Assembly: GCA_019614645.1 (NCBI GenBank)
Contig: JABWDB010000001.1
Location: forward strand, 1,798,001 to 1,862,000
Reading direction: 5' to 3'
DNA length: 64,000 bases
Source of the DNA: Stratiolaelaps scimitus
Taxonomy: Eukaryota; Arthropoda; Arachnida; Mesostigmata; Laelapidae
Shown piece after piece: positions 56,801 to 60,600 of the stretch. Within the stretch, counting starts at the first letter, position 1. Every line of letters begins with the position of its first letter. Below the pieces are notes generated by a model. That model saw only the letters and a program-made list of their open reading frames with translations. It was not told where the DNA came from and did not search any database. The position numbers were made by a program, and so were the translations under genes.

Positions 56801-58102
56801 GATTAGGCAGAGATTGGTGTCTGCTTGCAGTTCAGTTGGGATGTGCCGACATTTTGCCCAGGTAATTAGAAATTCATGTCTGTGCAATTTACGTATAGCT
56901 ACACGCATGTCGTGGACACGCCGATGTGAGCTTCAGCCATTGTGTACTATTATAATTAACCTTCAATTAAGGAGCAATATGACTCGTATTCCACTGTGTT
57001 TGCATAATAACAGATAATCGTGTCGATCTGCTTGTTCGGGTGTTATATATTATCATAATAATTTTGAAATTTTCTCGTCTCGGCTGCTTATTAAAGGATC
57101 GACTGCACAGGACCAAATGAGGATGAGCGACCCTCTAAAAAGCAGGCAAATCCGCATGAAGCTTCGGATCAAGGTGAGGCAATCAATTATATACTCTAGA
57201 AATATAATAAATGGTTGCGTGTGTGTGTGAAAATTGAATTATAATCAAGATAAACTTCCTTTTATTTAATCACGTGTTGACTAGGCGTGTGTCGTGGCTC
57301 AGTAAACTAATGATATAACCGTAGGACTTTATGATATAACCGTAGGAGTTACAATCCTGACTGATGTTGTTTATTGCAGATTCACGGGTCGCCAGCGCGA
57401 ACAATTCGCCTATTGCTAACGTGTTACACCATTGGTCTCGTGTAAGTGGACAGTCGCACAGGTTACGAGAGATTCACAACAGCTGGGGCGAACGCCTGGG
57501 AGGGTTGTGCAAGAGAAGATCTTTGGCACAGTCTCCCTACTGTCCAAGTTGTATCTATACTCTCTGATGCTCTCGAAGGGCACAGATGCATATCTAGACA
57601 TATATCTGGACGACAACGCAGGATGCCATAAATGAATATAATGAGAATTATTTATCATGCATTTACCACACACGCCTCTCGTGTGCGTCCAATTTACGGT
57701 TGCTGCTCGCCACTTTAGTAACAGTAGCAGAGCACTTAGTGAAACTGTCATCATATGATATCACTTTGTCGACATTAACGGGTTAATTTCGTTCATGTTC
57801 ATCCTCGCTTGCAGGTATCACAGAGCAGTATTGGCGCACTCGCCACAGCGTTACTTGAGCTGGGCCGCGAGGACGGTGCCGCCATCGTGTTGGGCACATC
57901 GCCTCTGTTGCAAATAGTTCCACCGGCCACGGACGGCGCTCCCGGTCCGCCGACCGCGTCGCTCGCCAACTCGAAGCTAATACCCGAAAGTCATCCGCAA
58001 AGCAGTGGATTAGCGTTCAGTCAAGGGGGCCAATCTCCCCGGCGATCGCACCACGCCTCCGCCGCGCTCTCGAACGCCTCCAGCACGAACATGTCACGAT
58101 AG
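5865..58102 (+). CDS. DAPK1: DAPK1-like ankyrin-Roc-COR-death domain protein, no kinase exons seen (spliced gene, 30 exons)
   Basis: Joining 30 exons gives 3693 nt and 1230 residues with every junction in phase. Order: unique N-terminus (1-48), leader/capping half repeat (49-86), nine ankyrin repeats (87-367), Roc domain with P-loop GASGVGKS (403-410), G3-like WDFSG and THAD in place of the NKxD motif, COR-like region, death domain (about 1050-1165) and a Ser-rich tail ending in MSR. The ankyrin, Roc and death domains follow vertebrate DAPK1 almost without gaps. Known DAPK1 is a cytoskeleton-associated, calmodulin-regulated Ser/Thr kinase in cell death and autophagy; its Roc domain binds GTP and its death domain binds partners such as ERK. 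Here no kinase lobe or calmodulin segment is visible, so the product may be a scaffold. Exons missed inside intron 1, or upstream of the window, remain possible. Family assignment is firm; the complete N-terminus is not. Confidence 0.93.
6674..6681 (+). promoter_or_regulatory. TATA box, candidate internal promoter
   Basis: GGCTATAAATAGGC is a textbook TATA element, embedded in GC-rich sequence 0.66 kb inside intron 1. A start about 30 bp on would fall near 6704. No long ORF follows: the first ATG (6750) opens only a very short frame, so any transcript may be non-coding or provide a 5' UTR. Confidence 0.45.
9182..9319 (+). CDS. Small ORF, 45 residues, unknown
   Basis: ATG at 9182 opens 45 codons, beginning MSDEKHMDQESSASTSVNET and ending in a basic Arg/Ser stretch and Cys residues, stop at 9317. 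Composition is protein-like, but the start context is poor and no phase-0 donor lies inside. A different frame stays open from about 9308 to 9707 (Ala-run, then VVLVTPERPGRGY). It may be an unrecognised exon pair or chance in a CAG-rich stretch. Confidence 0.2.
   Translation: MSDEKHMDQESSASTSVNETTAIRNLSDSRSGRSRRRHCQCLDDC
12390..13080 (+). mobile_element. Decayed mariner-family transposon
   Basis: Conceptual reading in shifting frames gives a helix-turn-helix part (DVTISESSV, AILHRGLRRNDFKP), the first catalytic block VFSDE (Asp at 12711) and the last one YSADLQPLDYPI (Asp at 12900), followed by a C-terminal part FKVSCKRYTKS. The two Asp codons are 63 codons apart instead of roughly 125, so the middle with the second Asp is deleted. 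Several stops and frameshifts: inactive. Confidence 0.82.
14341..16100. repeat. GC-rich trinucleotide-repeat zone
   Basis: CTG/CAG, CGG/CCG, GAT and GTA runs (e.g. 14344-14366, 14740-14760, 15060-15145, 15310-15370, 15600-15640) and a G18 tract at 14895-14912. They keep several frames open on both strands, producing Leu-, Ala- and Thr-runs with no domain. Not coding on present evidence; an internal regulatory island is possible. Confidence 0.65.
14895..14912 (+). repeat. G18 homopolymer
   Basis: Eighteen consecutive G between TGGTGGT and ACCACCA, so the flanks are partly self-complementary. Able to form a G-quadruplex; length in an assembly is unreliable. Confidence 0.9.
17019..17073 (-). 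repeat. tRNA-like SINE fragment
   Basis: On the minus strand TGGCGAATTCGG (A-box-like, 17062-17073) is followed about 31 bp on by GGAGTTCAAACC (B-box-like, 17019-17030). This is the spacing of a polymerase III internal promoter. No cloverleaf or duplication was established. Confidence 0.4.
20070..20115. repeat. (TA)n microsatellite, interrupted
   Basis: Alternating TA broken by GATACA and TG, two runs in 46 bp. Confidence 0.9.
20681..20714. repeat. (TA)n microsatellite with TG tail
   Basis: TA repeats followed by a short TGTGTGTG run, a typical compound microsatellite. Confidence 0.9.
21340..22245 (-). mobile_element. Decayed Tc1-like transposon, transposase with an intron
   Basis: Minus-strand reading: an N-terminal DNA-binding part (ITQAALAREIGRGCCVVENY), then MARDWKS, an intron, IIFSDEKKFNLDRPDGFN, and after a frameshift YFTKSNFGGGTIMV and LPLAFISSRMNSDDYEQML, finally GRHDIETLEWPACSSAPQP. 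The first catalytic Asp is present; the QQDN and SPDLNP blocks have decayed. Terminal inverted repeats were not resolved. Confidence 0.85.
21847..21922 (-). other. Intron inside the Tc1-like transposase
   Basis: 76 bp with GTGAGT donor and TTGTTTCAG acceptor on the minus strand. Removing it joins MARDWKS to IIFSDEKKFN in one frame, as in an intact Tc1-like reading. Confidence 0.65.
22902..22935. repeat. (TA)n microsatellite
   Basis: About 17 uninterrupted TA units within intron 1. Confidence 0.92.
23107..23160. repeat. (ATT)n microsatellite, imperfect
   Basis: ATT/TTA units with a few interruptions; related (AAT)n tracts occur at 25117-25155, 36756-36792, 39270-39304, 42701-42748 and 52720-52744. 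Confidence 0.85.
24791..24820. repeat. (TA)n microsatellite
   Basis: About 14 TA units, followed closely by CATATATATGTGTG. Confidence 0.9.
26822..26852. repeat. (TA)n microsatellite
   Basis: About 15 TA units; a shorter run lies at 26759-26780. Confidence 0.9.
27873..27890. repeat. (GT)9 microsatellite
   Basis: GTGTGTGT run in otherwise unique intron sequence. Confidence 0.9.
29165..29351 (+). mobile_element. tRNA-derived SINE, full copy with target-site duplication
   Basis: A 187-bp insert flanked by AGAAGAATT at 29156-29164 and 29352-29360. Inside are an A box TGGCCTGGTGG (29180-29190) and a perfect B box GGGTTCGATCC (29236-29246), i.e. a polymerase III promoter, then a unique tail ending TTGGCTGAGAGTCAGCCCGA. 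A second copy lies at 51725-51921 and a truncated one at 42988-43053. Confidence 0.88.
31330..32180. repeat. Second GC-rich trinucleotide-repeat zone
   Basis: CAG/CTG, GCG and ACG runs (31360-31440, 31850-31870, 32015-32050, 32140-32165) keep long frames open on both strands, all of them low-complexity Ala/Ser/Arg. It lies 3-4 kb before the alternative first exon and could belong to its promoter region; this is inference. Confidence 0.6.
32251..32308. repeat. (TA)n microsatellite, interrupted
   Basis: Two TA runs separated by GTATATCTATATT, ending just before AGCGGC. Confidence 0.9.
33330..33358. repeat. (TA)n microsatellite
   Basis: About 14 TA units in intron 1. Confidence 0.9.
34924..34936 (-). 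repeat. Short interstitial TTAGG-type motif
   Basis: CCTAACCTAACCT, i.e. 2.6 units of the arthropod telomere repeat read on the minus strand. Too short to be more than suggestive of lineage. Confidence 0.3.
35211..35429 (+). CDS. DAPK1: Candidate alternative first exon (73 residues)
   Basis: ATG at 35211 has an ideal context (A at -3, G at +4). The frame runs 73 codons to ATC|GTGAGT, whose intron side is a perfect donor, in phase 0. It could therefore splice in frame to the leader exon at 40993, giving a 1255-residue isoform. The product is very acidic (DEDNDASMDATDGVD, then SEEEEERR), with a basic stretch near QEPWQRRIAAKM. No acceptor upstream is in phase with exon 1, so it fits a separate promoter, not a cassette exon. 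It could also be a chance ORF. Confidence 0.5.
40112..40161. repeat. Compound (TA)n(GA)n microsatellite
   Basis: About 18 TA units directly followed by GAGAGAGAGAGA. A (GATA)n run follows at 40304-40326. Confidence 0.92.
40523..40565. repeat. (TA)n microsatellite after (CA)n
   Basis: CACACACA then about 20 TA units, the longest uninterrupted TA run near the coding part of the gene. Confidence 0.92.
40747..40831 (+). repeat. Direct repeat, 60-bp period
   Basis: CTTGAC(C/G)AGGACAATCTG and the following TCTAGCA occur at 40747-40771 and again at 40807-40831, differing at one base. The spacer is unrelated. Confidence 0.85.
40993..41106 (+). CDS. DAPK1: Exon 2: ankyrin leader / capping half repeat (residues 49-86)
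   Basis: Acceptor TTTCAG ends at 40992 and donor GTACCC begins at 41107; 114 nt, phase 0 at both ends. It encodes RDEAFILAELFAAVEEGN followed by VDPNMSNK, the second half of an ankyrin repeat. The matching stretch of vertebrate DAPK1 joins the calmodulin-binding region to the first ankyrin repeat. This is therefore the point where the kinase would be attached if it existed. Confidence 0.92.
42988..43053 (+). mobile_element. 5'-truncated SINE copy with 15-bp target-site duplication
   Basis: Only the last 66 bp of the family (GCAATGCGAAAGCAG to GAGTCAGCCCGAAAAAG) lie between two perfect copies of TAATTGCCTATTCAA (42973-42987 and 43054-43068). The 5' truncation and long duplication are typical of LINE-driven insertion. 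Confidence 0.85.
43413..43453. repeat. (TA)n microsatellite, interrupted
   Basis: TA runs split by CATATACA and followed by TGTGTGTG. Confidence 0.9.
44340..44438 (+). CDS. DAPK1: Exon 3: ankyrin repeat 1 (residues 87-119)
   Basis: Acceptor CGTAG, donor GTGAGT, 99 nt, phase 0 on both sides: exactly one 33-residue repeat starting HGETVAHIAAGAGR and ending NFDVADS. The usual TPLH helix start is replaced by TVAH, as is common in first repeats. Confidence 0.95.
44827..44855. repeat. (TA)n microsatellite next to an acceptor
   Basis: About 14 TA units ending 32 bp before the AG of exon 4, inside the zone that normally holds the branch point. Length changes could affect splicing. Confidence 0.9.
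44888..44986 (+). CDS. DAPK1: Exon 4: ankyrin repeat 2 (residues 120-152)
   Basis: 99 nt, phase 0, acceptor ATTCAG and donor GTATGA. Starts HGDSAMYWAARQGH; the YWAAR core is characteristic of the second DAPK1 repeat (vertebrate form VYWAARHGH). A (TA)n tract ends about 30 bp before the acceptor. Confidence 0.97.
45569..45667 (+). CDS. DAPK1: Exon 5: ankyrin repeat 3 (residues 153-185)
   Basis: 99 nt, phase 0, acceptor TTGCAG and donor GTAATT. Encodes QGEYPLHVAARYGH and LLCSLGANINNVDE, near-identical in its core to vertebrate DAPK1 repeat 3 (HVAARYGHADVAQLLCSFG). Confidence 0.97.
45764..45835 (+). repeat. tRNA-like SINE fragment, second type
   Basis: TGGCGACAGTC (A-box-like) is followed by GGCTCAAGTCC (B-box-like), with a GGAGGTCGC stem-like part between. 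It starts about 100 bp after exon 5. A minus-strand frame through it looks protein-like but is only the repeat read backwards. Confidence 0.4.
46178..46276 (+). CDS. DAPK1: Exon 6: ankyrin repeat 4 (residues 186-218)
   Basis: 99 nt, phase 0, acceptor CTTCAG and donor GTACGT. Encodes HGDTALHIAAWHDFPAIM and LCQAGALTHLRNK. The AAWH core is shared with the fourth repeat of DAPK1. Confidence 0.96.
46753..46950 (+). CDS. DAPK1: Exon 7: ankyrin repeats 5 and 6 (residues 219-284)
   Basis: 198 nt, phase 0, acceptor TGTGCAG and donor GTAAGC. This is the only exon holding two complete repeats: EGETALHAAASRGHTESV and HACSALHLALRRHHVPVA. Exactly twice 99 nt, so an intron was probably lost, or never gained, between these repeats. 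Confidence 0.97.
47192..47290 (+). CDS. DAPK1: Exon 8: ankyrin repeat 7 (residues 285-317)
   Basis: 99 nt, phase 0, acceptor TTGCAG and donor GTTTGT. Encodes HGDAPIHVACRDGLLSLV and LCALGCNIDVPNK, corresponding to DAPK1 repeat 7 (HGNTPLHVACKDG). Confidence 0.97.
47607..47757 (+). CDS. DAPK1: Exon 9: ankyrin repeat 8 and start of 9
   Basis: 151 nt entering in phase 0 and leaving in phase 1, acceptor TTTTAG and donor GTGAGC. Encodes AGLYPVHLAAKNGHDEIV, then DGVPAEIIALAQGHTHI, the divergent last repeat. Spliced to exon 10 the protein reads GHTHIGELLARLKND, matching the DAPK1 linker to the Roc domain with no gap. Reading on into the intron also gives GELL, which can mislead gene finders. Confidence 0.95.
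48242..48462 (+). CDS. DAPK1: Exon 10: ankyrin-Roc linker and Roc P-loop (residues 368-441)
   Basis: Acceptor TCACAG, donor GTACAG, 221 nt, phase 1 in and 0 out. After a helical linker it encodes IKVKLLGASGVGKSALVDSL, a Walker A/G1 motif GxxxxGKS, then KCGYFSSWFRTR. The SLKCG signature directly after the P-loop is typical of DAPK1 (VKLFGHSGSGKTTLVESLKCG in relatives). The catalytic Lys and Ser are intact, so nucleotide binding is plausible. Confidence 0.97.
48796..48865 (+). CDS. DAPK1: Exon 11: Ser-rich Roc insertion, part 1
   Basis: 70 nt, phase 0 in and 1 out, acceptor AACAG and donor GTGAGT. Encodes MTHSAVQGTGSVGSSINS and a Lys/Ser run. It lies where DAPK1 carries a variable insertion between the P-loop and the rest of the Roc fold. 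Short, low-complexity and therefore less certain than its neighbours. Confidence 0.75.
49238..49293 (+). CDS. DAPK1: Exon 12: Ser-rich Roc insertion, part 2
   Basis: 56 nt, phase 1 in and 0 out, acceptor GGCAG and donor GTAGGT. Encodes ISGGNSSRASTPEDMLCE. It keeps the frame between exons 11 and 13; skipping exons 11 and 12 together (126 nt) would also keep the frame, so alternative inclusion is possible. Confidence 0.75.
49549..49725 (+). CDS. DAPK1: Exon 13: Roc domain, insertion end and beta strand (residues 484-542)
   Basis: 177 nt, phase 0 throughout, acceptor CTCTAG and donor GTATGA. Starts with a Gly/Ser-rich loop and ends in SELDVFEGT and YTRGIEIHQ, aligning with the DAPK1 strand that reads LEVFVAP and leads into IDIQN. 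Confidence 0.92.
49923..50007 (+). CDS. DAPK1: Exon 14: Roc G3 region (residues 543-570)
   Basis: 85 nt, phase 0 in and 1 out, acceptor TCTTAG and donor GTAAGT. Encodes ISGVGDVSLWDFSGHEGY; DFSG is the DxxG (G3/Walker B) motif, matching SVWEFSG in vertebrate DAPK1. Confidence 0.96.
50130..50261 (+). CDS. DAPK1: Exon 15: Roc core, followed by a GC-AG intron
   Basis: 132 nt, phase 1 both ends. Encodes NPYCVHLLCTRLTDPLDVQM and FWLMWLQGQAPPEEPLAIG. The 3' border is GAG|GCAAGT, a GC donor in otherwise perfect consensus. No GT nearby restores the frame, and the junction to exon 16 gives AIGGKSSRPLQV, matching AFGGKLKNPLQV of DAPK1. Confidence 0.94.
50719..50864 (+). CDS. DAPK1: Exon 16: Roc G4 (THAD) region
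   Basis: 146 nt, phase 1 in and 0 out, acceptor ACCAG and donor GTCAGC. Encodes SSRPLQVALVATHADQLP, the G4 position with THAD as in DAPK1, then a charged helix ending in FGHVFDIHEQ. The donor is weak, but the junction gives IHEQVFVLDAH, aligned with ISNKLFVLDAG in DAPK1. Confidence 0.95.
51101..51209 (+). CDS. DAPK1: Exon 17: end of Roc domain
   Basis: 109 nt, phase 0 in and 1 out, acceptor TTGCAG and donor GTGAGT. Encodes VFVLDAHSASSASLKSLK and LSMRTSILQQLPRST, the G5-side strand and the last Roc helix. Confidence 0.95.
51489..51580 (+). CDS. DAPK1: Exon 18: Roc-COR junction (residues 700-730)
   Basis: 92 nt, phase 1 in and 0 out, acceptor TTTAG and donor GTAATA. Encodes LLEAMLGQLAKWRSASPSFP and WDQFRDM, equivalent to the KIISTLPSWRK and LQQFVYDV segment where the COR region begins. 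Confidence 0.93.
51725..51921 (+). mobile_element. tRNA-derived SINE, second full copy
   Basis: A 197-bp insert between perfect copies of GACAGGTCAA (51715-51724 and 51922-51931), in the intron after exon 18. The A box TGGCCTGGTGG (51743-51753) is intact; the B box is damaged (GGGTAACGATCTCC). The rest, including the GAGTCAGCCCGAAA end, matches the copy at 29165. Confidence 0.88.
52131..52284 (+). CDS. DAPK1: Exon 19: COR-like region
   Basis: 154 nt, phase 0 in and 1 out, acceptor CTACAG and donor GTGAGA. Encodes LQINPLVGEEHLKELVLQL and GEVVYSPSD, then VVLTPHWLGSEVI. In DAPK1 the same place reads as a helix, GEINIM and LLLDPRWL. The PHWL motif is the classic COR-type winged-helix strand. Confidence 0.95.
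52868..52977 (+). CDS. DAPK1: Exon 20: COR-like winged-helix segment
   Basis: 110 nt, phase 1 in and 0 out, acceptor TTGTAG and donor GTTTGC. Encodes GDVLAHDEMERGGPTGCFSP and EAFQLLCPEADAVDLLQ, matching the YTVEDIQRLVPDSDVEELLQ helix of DAPK1. Confidence 0.93.
53322..53385 (+). repeat. tRNA-like A-box fragment
   Basis: CGGTGGCTCAGTGGTTCATC is a good tRNA D-arm/A-box match, but no clear B box follows. Between exons 20 and 21. Confidence 0.28.
53442..53489 (+). CDS. DAPK1: Exon 21: 16-residue COR microexon
   Basis: 48 nt, phase 0 at both ends, acceptor TTTCAG and donor GTGCGT. Encodes VLENLKLCTQYDNAGE, which continues the helix of exon 20 (ILDAMDICARD in DAPK1). Being a multiple of three, it could be skipped without a frameshift. 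Confidence 0.88.
53658..53939 (+). CDS. DAPK1: Exon 22: C-terminal COR-like domain, largest internal exon (residues 835-928)
   Basis: 282 nt, phase 0, acceptor TTCAAG and donor GTACCC. Encodes VEYEFPCYFRG, a long Ser/Gly/His-rich loop of about 55 residues, then FRVQLGVHVVPFDEFPRILP and LFPRIQ. The last part matches the DAPK1 VYGGVRIVPVEHLTPFPCGIF segment. The loop is absent or shorter in vertebrate DAPK1 as I recall it. Confidence 0.93.
54148..54221 (+). CDS. DAPK1: Exon 23: post-COR beta region
   Basis: 74 nt, phase 0 in and 2 out, acceptor GAACAG and donor GTAGCA. Encodes VHLRRMALMNAGNGTELLQW and RYGSR, which follows LFPRIQ as VNLCRW follows IFHKVQ in DAPK1. Confidence 0.9.
55084..55182 (+). 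CDS. DAPK1: Exon 24: post-COR beta region
   Basis: 99 nt, phase 2 both ends, acceptor TTCTAG and donor GTATGA. Encodes FVNETLEGVVLLERNRDALE, then VKVRGPGDSHTN. DAPK1 has ELLVLLVN and IEVQVRGLE here; the VKVRG strand is conserved. Confidence 0.94.
55437..55488 (+). CDS. DAPK1: Exon 25: short helix exon
   Basis: 52 nt, phase 2 in and 0 out, acceptor TTTCAG and donor GTAAGT. Completes Cys then FYFMEELLTVVDDVLLE, matching the CCLLLDSVCSTIENVM helix of DAPK1. Confidence 0.93.
56343..56463 (+). CDS. DAPK1: Exon 26: region before the death domain
   Basis: 121 nt, phase 0 in and 1 out, acceptor GATTAG and donor GTGAGT. Encodes VMRAMLTDGLKATVEHPGSK and CERVGTAFVPG. It is much shorter than the DAPK1 stretch between the COR-like region and the death domain. 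Confidence 0.92.
56726..56861 (+). CDS. DAPK1: Exon 27: death domain, helices 1-3 (residues 1044-1088)
   Basis: 136 nt, phase 1 in and 2 out, acceptor TTCTAG and donor GTAATT. Encodes LTRQKLGAALDPPERLGRDW and CLLAVQLGCADILP. The L..LDPP..LG.DWCLLA signature is diagnostic of the DAPK death domain (LSRLLDPPDPLGKDWCLLA). Confidence 0.98.
57097..57173 (+). CDS. DAPK1: Exon 28: charged loop within the death domain
   Basis: 77 nt, phase 2 in and 1 out, acceptor TTAAAG (poor pyrimidine tract) and donor GTGAGG. Encodes IDCTGPNEDERPSKKQANP and HEASDQ, hydrophilic and disordered in appearance. It occupies the place of the short NTSNGAPKDFLPSP loop of DAPK1 and lengthens it. Confidence 0.88.
57285..57360 (+). 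repeat. tRNA-like fragment with tandem duplication
   Basis: GTGGCTCAGTAA resembles an A box. ATGATATAACCGTAGGA is duplicated in tandem, and GGAGTTACAATCC resembles a decayed B box. It lies just before exon 29. Confidence 0.3.
57380..57441 (+). CDS. DAPK1: Exon 29: death domain helix 4
   Basis: 62 nt, phase 1 in and 0 out, acceptor TTGCAG and donor GTAAGT. Encodes NNSPIANVLHHWSR; SP..NVLHHW matches SPLHALLREW in DAPK1, so the helix after the loop is retained. Confidence 0.95.
57815..58102 (+). CDS. DAPK1: Exon 30: end of death domain, Ser-rich tail and stop
   Basis: Acceptor TTGCAG, 95 codons and TAG at 58100-58102. Starts SSIGALATALLELGREDGAA, the last death-domain helices (TVGTLMSKLRELGRRDAAD in DAPK1), then a Pro/Ser-rich tail ending SNASSTNMSR. 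DAPK1 also ends in a Ser-rich stretch finishing in SR, which suggests a conserved tail function. Confidence 0.97.
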   Translation, partial: VSQSSIGALATALLELGREDGAAIVLGTSPLLQIVPPATDGAPGPPTASLANSKLIPESHPQSSGLAFSQGGQSPRRSHHASAALSNASSTNMSR

Positions 58103-60042
58103 CTGGAACGGCTGGCAGATAACCTCCAAACAGGAGAGATTTCTTTTTCTTACCATCTGAATTCATCGTTGAAAAACAAATAGTCAATAATAATAATAAT
58201 GATAATGACGATGATGGTGATAATCGCGTGAAACTTTCCCATGCCTCTGGCGAATCTCTGGGGACCCACAATTCGTTGACGGTGATAGGTTTGGTTTCGG
58301 ATCATGATGAATTTCGCAGCAGCAGCAGATACTATAGGCTAGCGGACCATTTTGTAAATAGCGGCGACTCGAATGGCGGGAGCTCATTCGATCCATTGTG
58401 CTCGCGAACCAGGAATAGGAACGCGTCAAAGGTCACAATATCGGAAGCGCTGTACTCCGATCAGAGAAGAACGCGTCGATACATTTTGTTATTAATTATT
58501 ACGTACGAGATCACGTATAAGAACACGCAACGTCCAGCGTGTTGTTGGCCATTGAACAGGAAGCGAACGAACGTTTTTATCAACTCATAATTTCTTTTAA
58601 TTATTTTTTGCGGCGACAACTAATACTAATACGGATTCACGAGATAGACGGCTACGGCTAGAACAATAATTTCCGAAATGAATCGTTCAGTACTGCTATC
58701 CGACTTGACAGTGGCGGATGAATTTGATTCTATAATACTGTTCGTTTGTTTTATATCTATACTGTCATTTATAGTGTTAGAAATTATTGATGATTTTTCC
58801 TAACATGTAACGTGTTGTATAACGCATGCAATGCGTGTACGCTTGAAAGTTGAATACGACAACACTGGACTCTGTAATCATCAAGGCGCCTTCACGGCGC
58901 TCGCATATTGCATATATTGGGTAAAGTGATTCTTCTATGAACGATACTCGACTGAGGGCAGCTATTCAGCGACTCCGCATTTAGAGCTCGAATATTGGCT
59001 GCTGAATCAACCCTCGACCCATGCATACGGTTCATTGATTTACAATTCCGTGCCATTAATTAACAAGTAGAATAGCTCCACGATCGTTAGCTCCATCAAT
59101 GTGAGAACGCTCCCCGCTGACTATCTCGTCCGCGGCTCACCTCGATGAAACCCAAACAGTCAGTATTTTTCTTGAGCGTGTCGGCGACGGGGGGGGGGGT
59201 CCGGGGGAGAGCGGGGGAGGGCCTGGGATCAACGACGAACGAAATTCTCTACCAGTCGTTGAAGTTCTTCAGTGCTAGCAGTGGCAGCAGAGGCGAGTTT
59301 ATTTATTTCATCAATCGCCAATACTAGTTAGTCGTGACAATCCCTAATTTATCGATAACTAGAGTATCAGAAAGTTCGTCACGAGTTCTGCACGATGTCA
59401 CCCGTCATCTCGATGATCGCAGCGGTGGTGTACGCGCACTTCAGGGTTAACACCCTGAAAATTCTGGCCTTCATCTTCAGTGCTCGAGCGAGTGGTCCGA
59501 GCGAGTGGACGTTGTCAGGCGCCGTTTGTACAGGCGACTGCTTCAGGGGACAGCGAATGACGTCCCCTACGCCGCTCGTCAATCAGCCTAATATCAATTT
59601 TCAATATATAACATGCAGCGTGATAGTTAGACGAGAAACTACGCCGGTTGGTTGAACGTAATGAAATAACACACAACATGCAATTTATATCGACTCTTTG
59701 AGGGACTGCGTTCGACGCCTTTGTTCTACGTCGCCGTAGTTTCGGCGTCATCTGTCTACGTGAGCGGAGAGAGAGAGAGCGTTGTTTGGCGTCGCATGCC
59801 GTAAAACTGGGGCGTGCCAAGATGCAACACCCGATGTGCCATTGTATATTATACGTATAGATCCTTAGTCTCCATAGAGGCCATAGATGATCGGAGAGAT
59901 GTGTGAAGCATGTGCTAGGTATTGTTAGAGAACAAATCTTTTTTTTTTTTCTTTGTACTAATGAAGCTCGGTCAAGAGGGCGCCAGTGAATCGAGATTAT
60001 GTGCAATCGTCGACTGGGAAAAAAGCTGTTATAACAAATAAA
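58103..60042 (+). other. 3' UTR and downstream flank
   Basis: From the stop codon to the first AATAAA hexamer (60037-60042). Contains (AAT)n with GAT units near 58180-58220 and a G9 run near 59190. The true polyadenylation site is unknown; variant hexamers closer to the stop may be used. Confidence 0.35.
60037..60042 (+). terminator. First canonical poly(A) signal after the stop
   Basis: AATAAA, 1.9 kb after the stop codon; others follow near 60470 and 60975. Usage cannot be judged. Confidence 0.25.
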
Positions 60043-60525
60043 TCTGTCCTTTTTGAAAGAACAACCATTAATATATATGGACGCCGTGTTGTTATTTCAC
60101 GTCGATGTCTCTTCCATTGATTTTACTAATGAGTTTTCACAGGTGTGTTTCATATGTCCAAGCACAAAGGAGATTCGGAGGTCTCTGTTTCTCTGGCTAG
60201 CCCCGCCGTTGTTGGCGATGCTGTCGATGGTCTACAGTAAACAACCGTCCACTGCGCCGTACGAACTCATTATCCGTGTTTGGCCAACACGTAGGCACTA
60301 TACACATCAACTTCGGACTAACCTCTCTCATATAACCTCAGGCGCGTTTTGCTAAGTGTTGGATATTCACGGTTTTAGTTCGCATACTCGACCGCTTAGG
60401 CAACTGCTACGAATGCTATACTAATGCATGCAGACAAAATAGCCGATCAGCAGCGGAATGCGAACCAACCTAATAAATCTATGTATGAAAATATAGAGCA
60501 ACTTAGAAAATATTGACCGAGTATC

Positions 60526-60600
60526 GACTAGGGATCGAACCCGGATCCGGCTTATAGTTGAGTTGGAAGACCACCGCCTCATTCAACATGTCGCAACCCA
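60526..60600 (-). repeat. tRNA-like SINE fragment
   Basis: On the minus strand GGGTTCGATCCC is a perfect B box (about 60530-60541), preceded by GAATGAGGCGGTGG as a weak A box. A complete tRNA cloverleaf could not be formed by eye. Confidence 0.42.
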
